Assembly (NCBI RefSeq): GCF_007859635.1
Contig: NZ_CP042306.1
Span: forward strand, 558,001-622,000
Direction of reading: 5' to 3'
Length of the DNA: 64,000 nt
Source of the DNA: Sphingomonas panacisoli
GTDB taxonomy: Bacteria > Pseudomonadota > Alphaproteobacteria > Sphingomonadales > Sphingomonadaceae
Position numbers and translations under genes: made by a program. Under the pieces are notes generated by a model, which was not told the origin of the DNA, made no database searches, and worked only from the letters and a program-made list of their open reading frames with translations. Below, piece after piece: positions 25,089 to 34,026 of this stretch. Numbering within the stretch: position 1 is the stretch's first letter; each line of letters opens with the position of its first letter.

Positions 25089-26864
25089 ATGACGACCCCA
25101 CAGATACTATCCATCGCGCTGTTGTTCGTGATGATGGCGTTCTTCATCTGGGGTAAGTTTCGCTACGACGTGACCGCGATGCTGGCGCTGCTCGCCGGGC
25201 TCGCGCTCGGCATCGTCCATCCCAAGGAAGCCTTTACCGGGTTCGCCGACGACATCGTCATCATCGTCGGGTCGGCGCTGGTCATCTCGGCGGCGGTGCA
25301 GCGATCGGGGTTGATCGAACAGGCGCTGGCGTTCGTGTCGAAACGCGTGACGCGGATCCGCTCGCAACTGCTCGTGCTGACCGCGTCGGTCGGGCTGACG
25401 TCTGCGCTGGTCAAGAATGTCGGTGCGCTCGCGATGCTGATGCCCGCCGCGTTCCAGATGGCAAAGAAGAACAAGGCCTCGCCGTCGGTCTTCCTGATGC
25501 CCATGTCGTTCGCGTCGCTGCTCGGCGGGCTGATGACGCTGGTCGGCACGTCGCCCAACATCATCGTCAGCCGCGTGCGCCAAGACATGACGGGCGTGCC
25601 GTTCAAGATGTTCGATTACTTCCCGACCGGGTTCGGGCTGCTGGTGATGGGGCTGATCTTCCTGCGGTTCGGCTATCGCCTGTTGCCGCGCGACCGGCGG
25701 GCGGCGCCGACGATGGGCGATGCGCTCGACATCAAGGGCTATGTGACCGAGGCGACGATCGAGAAAGGATCGCCGGCCATCGACGAGACCATCGCCGATT
25801 TCGTCAAACGGCACGACGACGACGTCACCATCACCAGCATCATGCGCGCCGGGATGCGCGCGATGCCGCGCGGCGACCTGACCCTGCGCGAAGGCGACAC
25901 GCTGATCCTGGGCGGCGAACCCGACGTGCTCGAACGCGTGATCTCCACCAACAAGTTCGCGTTGGCGGGCGAGGAGCGCGAGGTTCCCGAGGACCGCAAG
26001 GGCGAAGAAATCGGCGTGATCGAAGCGGTGATCGGCACCAATTCGGCGCTCATCGGCCGCACCGCAGGCAATTTGCGGTTGCAGGAACGGTTCGGCATCA
26101 ACCTGATTGCCGTGTCGCGCGGCGGGGAGCGGCTGACGCATAGCCTCGGCGGCACGGTCCTGCGCGCGGGCGACGTGATCGTGTTGCAGGGTCCGCTGAC
26201 CTTGCTGCCGGAGCGGCTGCCCGAACTCGGCGCATTGCCGCTTGCCGAGCGGACGCTGCGACTGGGTAATTCGCGCAAGGGCTTGTTGCCCGTCGCGATT
26301 CTGGCGGTGGCGATGATCGCGACGGCGACGGGGTACGTGCCGGTCGCGGTCGCGTTTTTCGCGGCGGCCGCGCTGATCATCGCGAGCGGCGCGCTGCCGC
26401 TGGCGGAGGCGTACGGCGCGGTCGAATGGCCGATCCTGATCATGCTCGGATCGCTGATCCCGGTCGCCGATACGCTGCGCACCACCGGCGCGTCGCAGAT
26501 CCTGGCGACGCAGCTCGCGCATGTCGCGGCAACGTTGCCCGCATGGGGCGCCGTCGCGCTGATCCTGGTCGCGGCGATGGCGGTGACGCCGTTCCTCAAC
26601 AACGCCGCGACGGTGCTGGTCATGGCCCCGATCGCCGCGGTGTTCGCGAAGGATTTGGGCTATCGGCCGGAGGCGTTCCTGATCGCGACCGCGATGGGCG
26701 CGGGGTGCGATTTCCTCACGCCGATCGGGCACCAGTGCAATACTTTGGTGTTCGGGCCGGGCGGCTACAAGTTCAGCGACTATGCACGGTTGGGGGCACC
26801 GTTATCGGTGCTCGTGGTCTTGATAGGGACGCCGCTGATCCTGTGGGTTTGGCCGCTGCATTGA
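25089..26864 (+). CDS. SLC13/DASS-type anion permease with two TrkA-C domains
   Basis: A 591-residue inner-membrane transporter. The N-terminal half has five or six helices with MTLVGTSPNIIVS, the SNT-type substrate/Na+ loop. The middle cytoplasmic region contains two RCK_C/TrkA-C modules (residues ~215-365, each with GDTLILGGEPDVL or GDVIVLQGPLTLL). The C-terminal half carries the mirror motif PFLNNAATVLVMAP and PIGHQCNTLVFGPG. Substrates in this family are sulfate or dicarboxylates; which one is not decidable. It stands alone. Confidence 0.9.
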   Translation: MTTPQILSIALLFVMMAFFIWGKFRYDVTAMLALLAGLALGIVHPKEAFTGFADDIVIIVGSALVISAAVQRSGLIEQALAFVSKRVTRIRSQLLVLTASVGLTSALVKNVGALAMLMPAAFQMAKKNKASPSVFLMPMSFASLLGGLMTLVGTSPNIIVSRVRQDMTGVPFKMFDYFPTGFGLLVMGLIFLRFGYRLLPRDRRAAPTMGDALDIKGYVTEATIEKGSPAIDETIADFVKRHDDDVTITSIMRAGMRAMPRGDLTLREGDTLILGGEPDVLERVISTNKFALAGEEREVPEDRKGEEIGVIEAVIGTNSALIGRTAGNLRLQERFGINLIAVSRGGERLTHSLGGTVLRAGDVIVLQGPLTLLPERLPELGALPLAERTLRLGNSRKGLLPVAILAVAMIATATGYVPVAVAFFAAAALIIASGALPLAEAYGAVEWPILIMLGSLIPVADTLRTTGASQILATQLAHVAATLPAWGAVALILVAAMAVTPFLNNAATVLVMAPIAAVFAKDLGYRPEAFLIATAMGAGCDFLTPIGHQCNTLVFGPGGYKFSDYARLGAPLSVLVVLIGTPLILWVWPLH

Positions 26865-26894
26865 GATTAGCGGGGTGTTCGCTAAGATCAGTGG

Positions 26895-27449
26895 ATGAGC
26901 GGCACAGAAACGAGTGAGTACTTGGGGGGAATCATCGCTGACGCCTTCAAACGAGAGGTCGATGCTGATGATGCGGTATGGCGTTCTCTGCCGTTCTTCG
27001 CGGCAATAATCGGCTTGGCTATAGCCGTGCTTCCAGCCGTTTATCGGACGGCGTGGGAGATATCAGATCGGCCTTGGTGGATCGCAGCCATGGTGGTTTT
27101 TGCCATCGCCATCCTGTGTTTTACGATCTCGGGTTATTGGTTCTGGATCGTGATACGCCCGCGCGAATACATCTATCCACCTCCGCCGGACCAAGTTTTG
27201 ACATACGCAGAGGAGCTAGCCGAATATTATCGGTCTCGACGAATGAGCGATGAGCGCCGTGATCTCGCCGTTCGTAATGATCTCCGCGACTTCATGCTTC
27301 GTCAATTAGCGGAAGCGACGGCGAACAACCGCCGAAATAACAATGCGAAGGCACTCGCGAGAAGCCAAGTGCTGATATTCGTTATGGCAGGATTCCTTCT
27401 CGCATTTTTGTGCGAAGGCACTACATTAATCGCAGGAGCGTTTTCGTGA
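26895..27449 (+). CDS. Low-GC three-helix membrane protein, unknown
   Basis: A 184-residue protein with helices at about residues 32-50, 61-85 and 155-180. Between helices two and three is a cytoplasmic stretch REYIYPPPPDQVLTYAEELA then EYYRSRRMSDERRDL and an Asn-rich NNRRNNNAKAL. Codon use is clearly more AT-rich than its neighbours, with frequent TTA, ATA and CGA codons, suggesting acquisition from elsewhere. No phage or toxin family is recognised, but a membrane helper or effector is possible. Confidence 0.7.
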   Translation: MSGTETSEYLGGIIADAFKREVDADDAVWRSLPFFAAIIGLAIAVLPAVYRTAWEISDRPWWIAAMVVFAIAILCFTISGYWFWIVIRPREYIYPPPPDQVLTYAEELAEYYRSRRMSDERRDLAVRNDLRDFMLRQLAEATANNRRNNNAKALARSQVLIFVMAGFLLAFLCEGTTLIAGAFS

Positions 27450-27474
27450 CGGTCTTCGACGCCAGGAGTAACTG

Positions 27475-27618
27475 ATGGCAAGCGAGCAGGATAAAAAACG
27501 GCCTGCGAGGGAAACGGAAAAGCGCAAGCCCGAACCGCCAAAGCATCAGGTGGTCTGGGAAGGCGCATCGTTGAAGCGCGTGTGGGAGCAGCGCGAACCG
27601 GCGCGTCGTTCGGCGTGA
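27475..27618 (+). CDS. 47-residue basic protein
   Basis: A short gene with a strong ribosome site (AGGAG six bases before ATG 27475). The product starts MASEQDKKRPARETEKRKPE and has VVWEGASLKRVWEQREPARR. It is highly charged with no hydrophobic segment; its basic character could suit nucleic-acid binding. It sits next to the low-GC membrane gene, possibly in the same transcript. Reality is moderately likely. Confidence 0.45.
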   Translation: MASEQDKKRPARETEKRKPEPPKHQVVWEGASLKRVWEQREPARRSA

Positions 27619-27731
27619 GCGAAGATACGCCGGACAAACCCGCTCCAGCGCCGCCACAACCGCCCCGCCCGCCCGAGCCGGAGCGGCTGAAAAAGAACGA
27701 AGACCCCAGACCCGGTCGGCACACGCGCTGA
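27615..27731 (+). CDS. 38-residue Pro-rich peptide, doubtful
   Basis: GTG 27615 overlaps the upstream TGA (GTGA), as in coupled genes. The product is SEDTPDKPAPAPPQPPRPPE then PERLKKNEDPRPG. It has low complexity, so it may be chance. Listed because of the coupling and because it follows another small ORF in order. Confidence 0.25.
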   Translation: MSEDTPDKPAPAPPQPPRPPEPERLKKNEDPRPGRHTR

Positions 27732-27765
27732 TCTTTCGCGGTGCCGACCAGACCGGAACTCATTC

Positions 27766-29190
27766 CTACGCCGGCTCCCCGACGATCGCCTTCAACTCCA
27801 TGAAGTCCGCCAGGCCGTACTTGCCGCCCTCGCGGCCGTTGCCCGACTGCTTATAGCCCCCGAACGGCGTCCCGCCGCCGCCGCTCCAGGCGTTGATCGT
27901 GACCATCCCCGCGCGCAGCTTCGGTGCGATCTTCGACGCTTCCGCCGGGTCGCCGGAGATCGTCGCCGACAGGCCGTAATCGGTGTCGTTCGCCATCTCG
28001 ACCGCCTGGTCGGCATCGTCGTAGCTGGTGATCGTCGCGACCGGGCCGAACGTCTCCTCGCGATAGATGCGCATCTCCGGCGTTACGTCGGCGAGCAGGG
28101 TCGGCTTGACGAAGAAGCCCGCATTGCGCCCGTCCGGACGACCGGTGCCGCCGGTGACGAGCGTCGCGCCCTCGTCGATCGCCGACTGGATCAGGCCCTG
28201 GATCTTCTCGTACTGCGCCTTGTTGACGACCGGGCCGATATGCGCGCCCATGACGCTCGCGGCATCAACCTGCGTCGCTTCCATGATGCCCTTCACCACG
28301 GCAGTCGCGTCGGCGACCTGGCTCTTGTGGACCAACATACGGGTCGGCGCGATGCACGACTGGCCGCTGTTCGCCAGCACGCCCTGCACGGTCGGCGGCA
28401 GGACGGTGGCGAGGTCGGCGCCCTCGATCACCAGGTTGGGCGCCTTGCCGCCGAGTTCCTGATGGACGCGTTTGACCGTCGCGGCGGCGGCCTGCGCGAC
28501 CGCGATGCCCGCGCGGGTCGATCCGGTAAAGCTCACCATGTCGACGTCCTTATGGCTCGACAGCGCCGCGCCGACGCCCGGCCCGTCGCCGTTGACCAGG
28601 TTGAATACGCCCGCCGGTACGCCCGCCTTGTCGAGAATTTCGGCCAATATCACCGCGCAGCCCGGCGCTTCTTCCGACGGCTTCAGCACCATCGTGTTGC
28701 CCGCCGCCAGCGCCGGCGCGACCTTCGCGCAGATCTGGTTGAGCGGCCAGTTCCATGGCGTGATCATACCGACCACGCCGACCGGTTCGTGGACGACGCG
28801 GTTCTTGCCGACCTGTTCGGAGAAGCTGAATTCCTTGAGCGCGGCGAGCGTGCCGATGAAATAGCCGAGCCCCGCCGGCGCCTGAGCCATGTTCGCGAAG
28901 CCGATCGGGGCGCCCATCTCCTCCGAAGTTGCGGCGGCGAGGTCGGGAATGCGCGCCTTATATTCCTCGATGATGCGCTCGAGCAACGCGACGCGGTCGG
29001 CGACCGAGGTTTGGCTGTAAGTCTTGAACGCCTTCTTCGCGGCGGCGACGGCCTTGTCGACGTCGGCCGTGGAGCCGAGCGTGATCTCGCTGACCGGTTG
29101 TTCGGTGGACGGGTCGATCACCTCGTGGCGCTTGCCGCCGTCGCTATCGACCCACGCGCCGTCGATATACTGCTTCAGGTAGCTCTTCAT
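27766..29190 (-). CDS. Aldehyde dehydrogenase family protein
   Basis: A 474-residue NAD(P)-dependent ALDH. Motifs seen: TPWNWPLNQICAKVAPALA (cofactor pocket), SFTGSTRAGIAVAQAAA, the general base region HQELGGKAPN and the catalytic Cys in NSGQSCIAPTRM. The start MKSYLKQYIDGAW is preceded by GGAGGCGAGG. Substrate unknown; it may oxidise an aromatic or aliphatic aldehyde. It is divergent to the quinone oxidoreductase gene. Confidence 0.92.
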   Translation of the reverse strand: MKSYLKQYIDGAWVDSDGGKRHEVIDPSTEQPVSEITLGSTADVDKAVAAAKKAFKTYSQTSVADRVALLERIIEEYKARIPDLAAATSEEMGAPIGFANMAQAPAGLGYFIGTLAALKEFSFSEQVGKNRVVHEPVGVVGMITPWNWPLNQICAKVAPALAAGNTMVLKPSEEAPGCAVILAEILDKAGVPAGVFNLVNGDGPGVGAALSSHKDVDMVSFTGSTRAGIAVAQAAAATVKRVHQELGGKAPNLVIEGADLATVLPPTVQGVLANSGQSCIAPTRMLVHKSQVADATAVVKGIMEATQVDAASVMGAHIGPVVNKAQYEKIQGLIQSAIDEGATLVTGGTGRPDGRNAGFFVKPTLLADVTPEMRIYREETFGPVATITSYDDADQAVEMANDTDYGLSATISGDPAEASKIAPKLRAGMVTINAWSGGGGTPFGGYKQSGNGREGGKYGLADFMELKAIVGEPA

Positions 29191-29311
29191 CCTCGCCTCC
29201 GCTCGTTTTGGAATATCGGGTACGTGGAAGCGTAGATGGCGCGCGGCGACATCGGTTGCAACCCGAAACGCGACTCCCCAGTTGATGCCGATCGCAGCAG
29301 GAGAACGGGAC

Positions 29312-30283
29312 ATGGCACGCGTCGCACGGATCGAGCAGCATGGCGGGCCGGAGGTGATCAAGTGGGTCGATATCGACTTGCCCGATCCCGGTCCCGGTGA
29401 GGTCCGGATCAAGGCGACCGCGGTGGGGCTGAACTTCATCGAAATCTACCAGCGTACCGGGCTCTACCCGCTCAAACTGCCGAGCGGGCTGGGGGGCGAA
29501 GGGACCGGCGTGATTGAGGCGATCGGTCCCGGCGTTACCGGGTTCGAGGTCGGCGATCGCGTCGGCACGTTCGGCCCGATCGGCAGCTACGCGACCGCTC
29601 GGAACGTCCCTGCGGAGGCGCTGATTCCGCTACCCGAAGATGTGGACGACCAAACCGCCGCCGCGATCCTGCTCAAGGGCGGCACGACCGAATTCCTGAT
29701 CGAGCGTTGCGCCAAGGTACAGGCGGGGCAGACCGTGCTCGTCCATGCCGCCGCCGGCGGGGTCGGGCATCTCGCGGTCGGCTGGCTCAAGGCGATCGGT
29801 GCTACGGTGATCGGCACGGTGGGCTCGCCCGACAAGGCCGAGCGTGCGCGCCGCGCGGGAGCGGATCACGTCATCGAGTATAAGAAGGACGACATCGCCG
29901 CGCGGGTGAAGGACATTACCGGCGGCAAGGGCGTGCCCGTCATCCTCGACGGCGTCGGCAAGGATACGTGGGAAGCCTCGCTGGCGAGCGCGGCGCAGCG
30001 CGGGTTGATCGTCAGTTACGGCAACGCCAGCGGACCGGTGACCGGGGTCGCGCTCGGGACGCTGTCGAGTCACGGCTCCCTGTTCGTCACGCGGCCGACG
30101 ATGTTTCATTATTATGCCACGCCCGAGGACCGTGAGGCCGGGTTCGCCCGCGTGTTCGAGATGCTGCGCAAGGGCGCGATCAAGCCGGAAATCGGCCAGA
30201 CCTTCGCGCTGGAGGACGCCGCCGATGCCCACCACGCGCTGGAGGCCGGGGCGACCGAAGGGGCGACCGTGCTGTTGCCGTAA
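29312..30283 (+). CDS. NADPH:quinone oxidoreductase (zinc-free MDR family)
   Basis: A 323-residue medium-chain reductase. The start MARVARIEQHGGPEVIKWVD and VGLNFIEIYQRTGLYPL match quinone oxidoreductase QorA. The cofactor loop is HAAAGGVGHLAVGW. There are no zinc-ligand cysteines. It reduces quinones with NADPH in one-electron steps and protects against redox stress. AGGAG precedes ATG 29312. It stands alone, followed by a palindromic repeat. Confidence 0.92.
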   Translation: MARVARIEQHGGPEVIKWVDIDLPDPGPGEVRIKATAVGLNFIEIYQRTGLYPLKLPSGLGGEGTGVIEAIGPGVTGFEVGDRVGTFGPIGSYATARNVPAEALIPLPEDVDDQTAAAILLKGGTTEFLIERCAKVQAGQTVLVHAAAGGVGHLAVGWLKAIGATVIGTVGSPDKAERARRAGADHVIEYKKDDIAARVKDITGGKGVPVILDGVGKDTWEASLASAAQRGLIVSYGNASGPVTGVALGTLSSHGSLFVTRPTMFHYYATPEDREAGFARVFEMLRKGAIKPEIGQTFALEDAADAHHALEAGATEGATVLLP

Positions 30284-30284
30284 T

Positions 30285-30409
30285 CTCCCCTCCCTGGAAG
30301 GGAGGGGTCGGGGGTGGGTGGAGGCTTGACGAGACGCGACGATCTCCCACACCTTGCCAATTTGCGATACTTCCACCCACCCCTAACCCCTCCCTTCTAG
30401 GGAGGGGAG
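30285..30409. repeat. Intergenic palindromic repeat, family A copy 3
   Basis: CTCCCCTCCCTGGAAGGGAG then GGGTCGGGGGTGGGTGGAGG, and an inverted right half with CCACCCACCCCTAACCCCTC then CCTTCTAGGGAGGGG. It lies between convergent genes. Most like the copy at 24312-24438. Confidence 0.85.
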
Positions 30410-30414
30410 CTGGC

Positions 30415-31227
30415 TCACTGCGCCTCCGCGTCGGCCGGATCCTCGGGCTCCACCTTCGGCCCGTCGGCAAATGGCATCCGTGGGCCAGACGGCCGCTTCG
30501 CCACGGTCACGTGGAAGTCGATCCGGATGCTCACCCACGATCCGACTAGCGGCTTGCCGCCGCGGCGCGGGGGGCGGACGAGGAATTGCCATGCCGCGAG
30601 CCGCATGTCGCGGCCCAGCCCCGATCCCAACGGCGACTCGCCGATCGATTGGCAGTTCTCGACATGATAGTTCGCGACCGTCTTGCACGCGATCATCGCC
30701 CAGCCGCCGCCTTGCGGCATGTTCTTCACATAGCCGTTGATCTCGGCATTGGTCGGCTCGCGATACCATTCGGCACGGTACAGCGGCATGCCGCCCGGGC
30801 CGAGCCCCGGGCCATAAGCGAGCTTGCTGTCCTCGCCGTCGCCCGCGGCATCACCCTGACCCGATCCCTTGATCTTGCTGATGTCGAAATTGCCAAGGTT
30901 GAGCGGCGTGACACCCGGCAAGGGCAGCGGCGGGGTCGGCGTCTTCGGCGGCGGGGCGACGTCGGGCGGTAACGGGGCGGGCGGGGCCGACGCGCTTTTC
31001 GGCTTGGGCGAATTGTCGGCCTTCTTGGCGCGATCCGGCTCGGTCGACGCGCTGTCGTCGGGCGGGATCAGGGTGAAGGTGTCGGGTCGCTTCGCCTCTG
31101 GCGTGACCGTCACGCGCGGTCCGAAGATCGCCAGGATGACGAGCAACGCCAATTCGACCGCGAGCGCCAGCGCGAACGACGTCGCGCGTCGGCGGTCGGG
31201 CAACCAGCGATGTAACGCGGCACGCAT
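30415..31227 (-). CDS. TonB-like membrane-anchored protein with Pro-rich linker
   Basis: A 270-residue protein with a single N-terminal helix (residues ~16-37, FALALAVELALLVILAIFG), a periplasmic Pro/Ala linker (PPAPLPPDVAPPPKTPTPPL) and a C-terminal domain of about 120 residues (AEWYREPTNAEINGYVKNMP, CKTVANYHVENCQSIGESP) with two cysteines. The layout is TonB/TolA-like and the C-terminal part resembles a TonB-C fold, but it has no ExbB/ExbD partner nearby. It may link an outer-membrane receptor to the inner membrane. Confidence 0.65.
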   Translation of the reverse strand: MRAALHRWLPDRRRATSFALALAVELALLVILAIFGPRVTVTPEAKRPDTFTLIPPDDSASTEPDRAKKADNSPKPKSASAPPAPLPPDVAPPPKTPTPPLPLPGVTPLNLGNFDISKIKGSGQGDAAGDGEDSKLAYGPGLGPGGMPLYRAEWYREPTNAEINGYVKNMPQGGGWAMIACKTVANYHVENCQSIGESPLGSGLGRDMRLAAWQFLVRPPRRGGKPLVGSWVSIRIDFHVTVAKRPSGPRMPFADGPKVEPEDPADAEAQ

Positions 31228-31300
31228 CGGCGCGCCGCCTACGCCTGTGCGTCACATGCTGCAATGCCGCATCGTGCGGTTCATCGCATAAGTAGATTTA

Positions 31301-31375
31301 CGTCGTTCCAGCGAAAGCTGGAATCTCATGCCGTTTGCGCCCTCGCCAGAGACCCCAGCTTTCGCTGGGGTGACG
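31301..31375. repeat. Intergenic palindromic repeat, family B copy 3 (variant arm)
   Basis: Left arm CGTCGTTCCAGCGAAAGCTG then GAA; right arm ACCCCAGCTTTCGCTGGGGT then GACG. The ends match family B (CGTCGTCCCG / GGGGCGACG) while the stem core differs. It lies between the flavodoxin-like gene and the TonB-like gene. Confidence 0.75.
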
Positions 31376-31376
31376 A

Positions 31377-31979
31377 TCAGCCAGGATAGGGTTTGTCCTT
31401 CAGCAGCCCCGCCAGATGCGCGGCATTGTTCGCGAGCATCGTCGCGGTCTTGGCGACCATCTTCGGCGTCTTGTCGAGGTCTTTGAAATCGACGCTGCCA
31501 TAGGCTTCGCCGACCCAATAGATCGCGCCCACCGCCGGGATCGTCCAGCCGACATCGTTGAGCGACTGGAAGATTTGCGCGGTGGAGAAATGCGCGCCGT
31601 CCTCGTTCCCGACGATCGCCGCCACCGCGACCTTCGAATAGCTCGGCATGCGGCCCTGATCGTCGGTTTCGTCGAGGAACGCGTCCATCCGCTCCATCAC
31701 GCGCTTGGCGACGCTGCCGACCTGACCCATCCAGATCGGGCCGGCGAAGATCAGGATGTCGTGCGCCAGTATTTTGGTGCGCAATCCCGGCCATTCGTCG
31801 CCGTCTCCTTCGTCGCTCGTCACGCCAGGCTTGATGTCGAGCGCGGCGACGCGGACGGTCTCGGTGAGCTCGACGTCGGCCTTGGCGAACGCGTCCTTCA
31901 GCACAGCGATCATCGCATCGGTCGAGGATTCACCCGAGGGCTTGAGCGTGCAGTTGAGTGCGATGGCCTTGAGCGGCAT
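31377..31979 (-). CDS. Flavodoxin-fold NAD(P)H-dependent FMN reductase-like protein
   Basis: A 200-residue product starting MPLKAIALNCTLKPSGESST, which is a phosphate-binding loop of the flavodoxin fold. The further part ILIFAGPIWMGQVGSVAKRV and VAVAAIVGNEDGAHFSTAQI are the FMN-binding loops, and NDVGWTIPAVGAIYWVGEA the last. These proteins reduce FMN, quinones or nitro/azo compounds. It is divergent from a small membrane-protein gene with 67 nt between starts. Confidence 0.87.
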   Translation of the reverse strand: MPLKAIALNCTLKPSGESSTDAMIAVLKDAFAKADVELTETVRVAALDIKPGVTSDEGDGDEWPGLRTKILAHDILIFAGPIWMGQVGSVAKRVMERMDAFLDETDDQGRMPSYSKVAVAAIVGNEDGAHFSTAQIFQSLNDVGWTIPAVGAIYWVGEAYGSVDFKDLDKTPKMVAKTATMLANNAAHLAGLLKDKPYPG

Positions 31980-32046
31980 GATGGTCTCCTATGTCCAGGA
32001 GGCGAACGAAGCAGGTGCGCGTTCTATCCGGCGAGAGGAGGCCGAC

Positions 32047-32352
32047 ATGACCTACGTTATGCTCTTTCTAGCCGGCGCGTTGTTGTGCAACTGCATCCCG
32101 CATCTGGCGGCGGGGTTGCGCGGCGAGCCGTTTCCGACTCCGTTCGCCAAGCCGCGGGGGAGGGGCAAGTCGCCGCCGCTCGTCAATTTCGCTTGGGGAT
32201 CGGCCAATCTGTTCGGCGGCGTTGCGCTCGCGGCGTGGCGGTTGCCGACCGTGGATTGCCGGATCGGCGCGGCGGTCGCGGCGCTCGGCTGGCTCGCGAT
32301 CGGCGTCCACCTCGCGTTGCATTTCGGCGCGGTGCGCGCGAAGAACGGCTGA
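32047..32352 (+). CDS. Small membrane protein (101 aa)
   Basis: The product begins MTYVMLFLAGALLCNCIPHL and has two or three hydrophobic segments, ending LALHFGAVRAKNG. GAGAGGAGG precedes ATG 32047. Between helices is FPTPFAKPRGRGKSPPLVNF, a basic cytoplasmic loop. The family recurs in alphaproteobacteria next to redox genes; function unknown. The stop directly abuts the convergent sugar-dehydrogenase gene (0 nt between). Confidence 0.75.
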   Translation: MTYVMLFLAGALLCNCIPHLAAGLRGEPFPTPFAKPRGRGKSPPLVNFAWGSANLFGGVALAAWRLPTVDCRIGAAVAALGWLAIGVHLALHFGAVRAKNG

Positions 32353-33855
32353 TCAGATACTGCCCAGGAACGGCTCGACCGCGAAGATTTCGCCGTCGAG
32401 ATCGACGACATACATCGTGCCGTCATTCCCGGTCGCGAAATCGACGATCAGGTTGATCGTCCCCACATCGGGCGCGAAATCCTCGTTGCGGCGCTCATAG
32501 GCGGACGAGGCGAGCACCGAGCCGGCGACCAGCGACGCGGCGGGTACCGACCACAGATTGCCGCTGACCTCGTCGGCGAAGACGTACGATCCCTTCAGCG
32601 ACGCGATCGGGCCATTATAGACGACTCCCCCGATGATCGCGTTGCCCTGGCGCGCGCCGGTGCCGTGACCGTATTGGCTGACCGGATCGGTCAGGCCGGC
32701 GGGCGCGGTGCCCTGGAAGCTGCCGGTGCCTTCCTTGAAGTTCCAGCCGAAGTTGCGGCCGGGATCGGTGATGCCGAGTAAGTCGATTTCCTCGGTGCGG
32801 TCCTGCCCGACATCGCCGATGATCAGCCGGTTGCCGTCGAAGCTGTTGCGGAACGGATTGCGCAGGCCGAGCGCGTAGACGTACGCGTCGCCGCCGCCGC
32901 CCGCGAACGGATTGCCCGCCGGCACGGTGACCAAGCCCGTCGCGCTGACCGCGACGCGCAGGATCTTGCCGAGCCGCGAATTGGTGTTCTGCGCATTGCC
33001 CGCGGGATCGCCCGCACCGCCGCCGTCGCCGGTAGCGATGTATAGGAGACCGTCGGGCCCGAACGCGAGCCAGCCGCCATTGTGGTTGGTGTTGGTGGGA
33101 TGCGGCACCGTCAGCAACGTGGTGGAGCCGGTGACCGCGAAGCTCGTCGGGTTGACCGTATACTGGATGATCCGGATCGTGCCGGCGCTGTCGGTCGCGT
33201 AGACGACGAACCCGCCGCTCGTCGCGAAGTCCGGCCGCGCCGCGATGCCGAGCAAACCGCGTTCGCCATCGGTCGTCACGCCAGGCACGGTTGTCACGAG
33301 CGTCTTCGCGCCTGTCGCCGTCGTCAGGCGATAGACCGCGCCGCCGCGCTCGATCAGGAACATCGTCGCATTGTCGCCGGGGATGGGCGCCAGCATCATC
33401 GGCTGGTTCAGCCCGCTGGCCACGCGGCGCACAGTGATGCCCTCGCGACTGTTGGTCACGGTCACGCGCAAGTCGAGCGTCGAAGACAAGCTGCCGTCGC
33501 TGACGCGCAGCTGGACTTCGTAGACGTTGTTGCCGTCGGCATCGCCCGGCAGGTCGAAGTTGGGCGCGGTATTGAACGTCAGCGCGCCGGTGCCGCTGAG
33601 CGTGAACTTGGCCGCGTCGGCGCCGCCCGAAATCGAATAGGTCAGCGCATTGCCCTCGGCATCGGTCGCCGCCGCCTGATAGCTGAGCGCGGCATTTTCA
33701 GCGACGCTTGCCGTGGCCGCCGAGGTGAAGGTCGGCGCCGTGTTCGCAGGCGTCGGGGTGGGCGTCGGGCTCGACCCGCCGCCGCCGCTCCCGCCATCGC
33801 CGCAGCCGCCGATGACCAGCAGCAACGGCAGCGAGAGATAGGACAGGTGGCGCAT
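32353..33855 (-). CDS. PQQ-dependent sugar (glucose/sorbosone) dehydrogenase-like lipoprotein with cadherin-like domain
   Basis: A 500-residue protein. A lipobox (LLLVIGGC, Cys18) follows a short signal, so it is outer-membrane or periplasmic anchored. A Ser/Pro linker is followed by a cadherin-like repeat (TAPTFTSAATASVAENAALS, LTFNTAPNFDLPGDADGNNV). A six-bladed propeller domain of the glucose/sorbosone dehydrogenase family starts at VASGLNQPMMLAPIPG and includes NTNHNGGWLAFGPDGLLYIA and ALGLRNPFRNSFDG. PQQ would be the cofactor; the sugar is unknown. AGGGGAA precedes ATG 33855. Confidence 0.9.
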   Translation of the reverse strand: MRHLSYLSLPLLLVIGGCGDGGSGGGGSSPTPTPTPANTAPTFTSAATASVAENAALSYQAAATDAEGNALTYSISGGADAAKFTLSGTGALTFNTAPNFDLPGDADGNNVYEVQLRVSDGSLSSTLDLRVTVTNSREGITVRRVASGLNQPMMLAPIPGDNATMFLIERGGAVYRLTTATGAKTLVTTVPGVTTDGERGLLGIAARPDFATSGGFVVYATDSAGTIRIIQYTVNPTSFAVTGSTTLLTVPHPTNTNHNGGWLAFGPDGLLYIATGDGGGAGDPAGNAQNTNSRLGKILRVAVSATGLVTVPAGNPFAGGGGDAYVYALGLRNPFRNSFDGNRLIIGDVGQDRTEEIDLLGITDPGRNFGWNFKEGTGSFQGTAPAGLTDPVSQYGHGTGARQGNAIIGGVVYNGPIASLKGSYVFADEVSGNLWSVPAASLVAGSVLASSAYERRNEDFAPDVGTINLIVDFATGNDGTMYVVDLDGEIFAVEPFLGSI

Positions 33856-34026
33856 CGGACTTCCCCTTGGCGTCGCCGTGGGCGGCGATCGTTCAACTAG
33901 GTTGAACATCCGAACCGGGATTATGTTGCGGCGTAATTCGAAAGGGATCGATTGTCCTTTCAAAGCAACGCTGTACCATGCCCGAGACAGCACGTTGGGG
34001 TCGCTGATCAACCAGGGGGGAATCCA

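Noticed and set aside
25107..26732. A 541-codon open frame antisense to the SLC13 permease
   Set aside because: Its translation is Arg/His/Asp/Gln-rich and low in hydrophobic order, the usual shadow of GC-rich coding DNA; the sense frame has clear transporter motifs.
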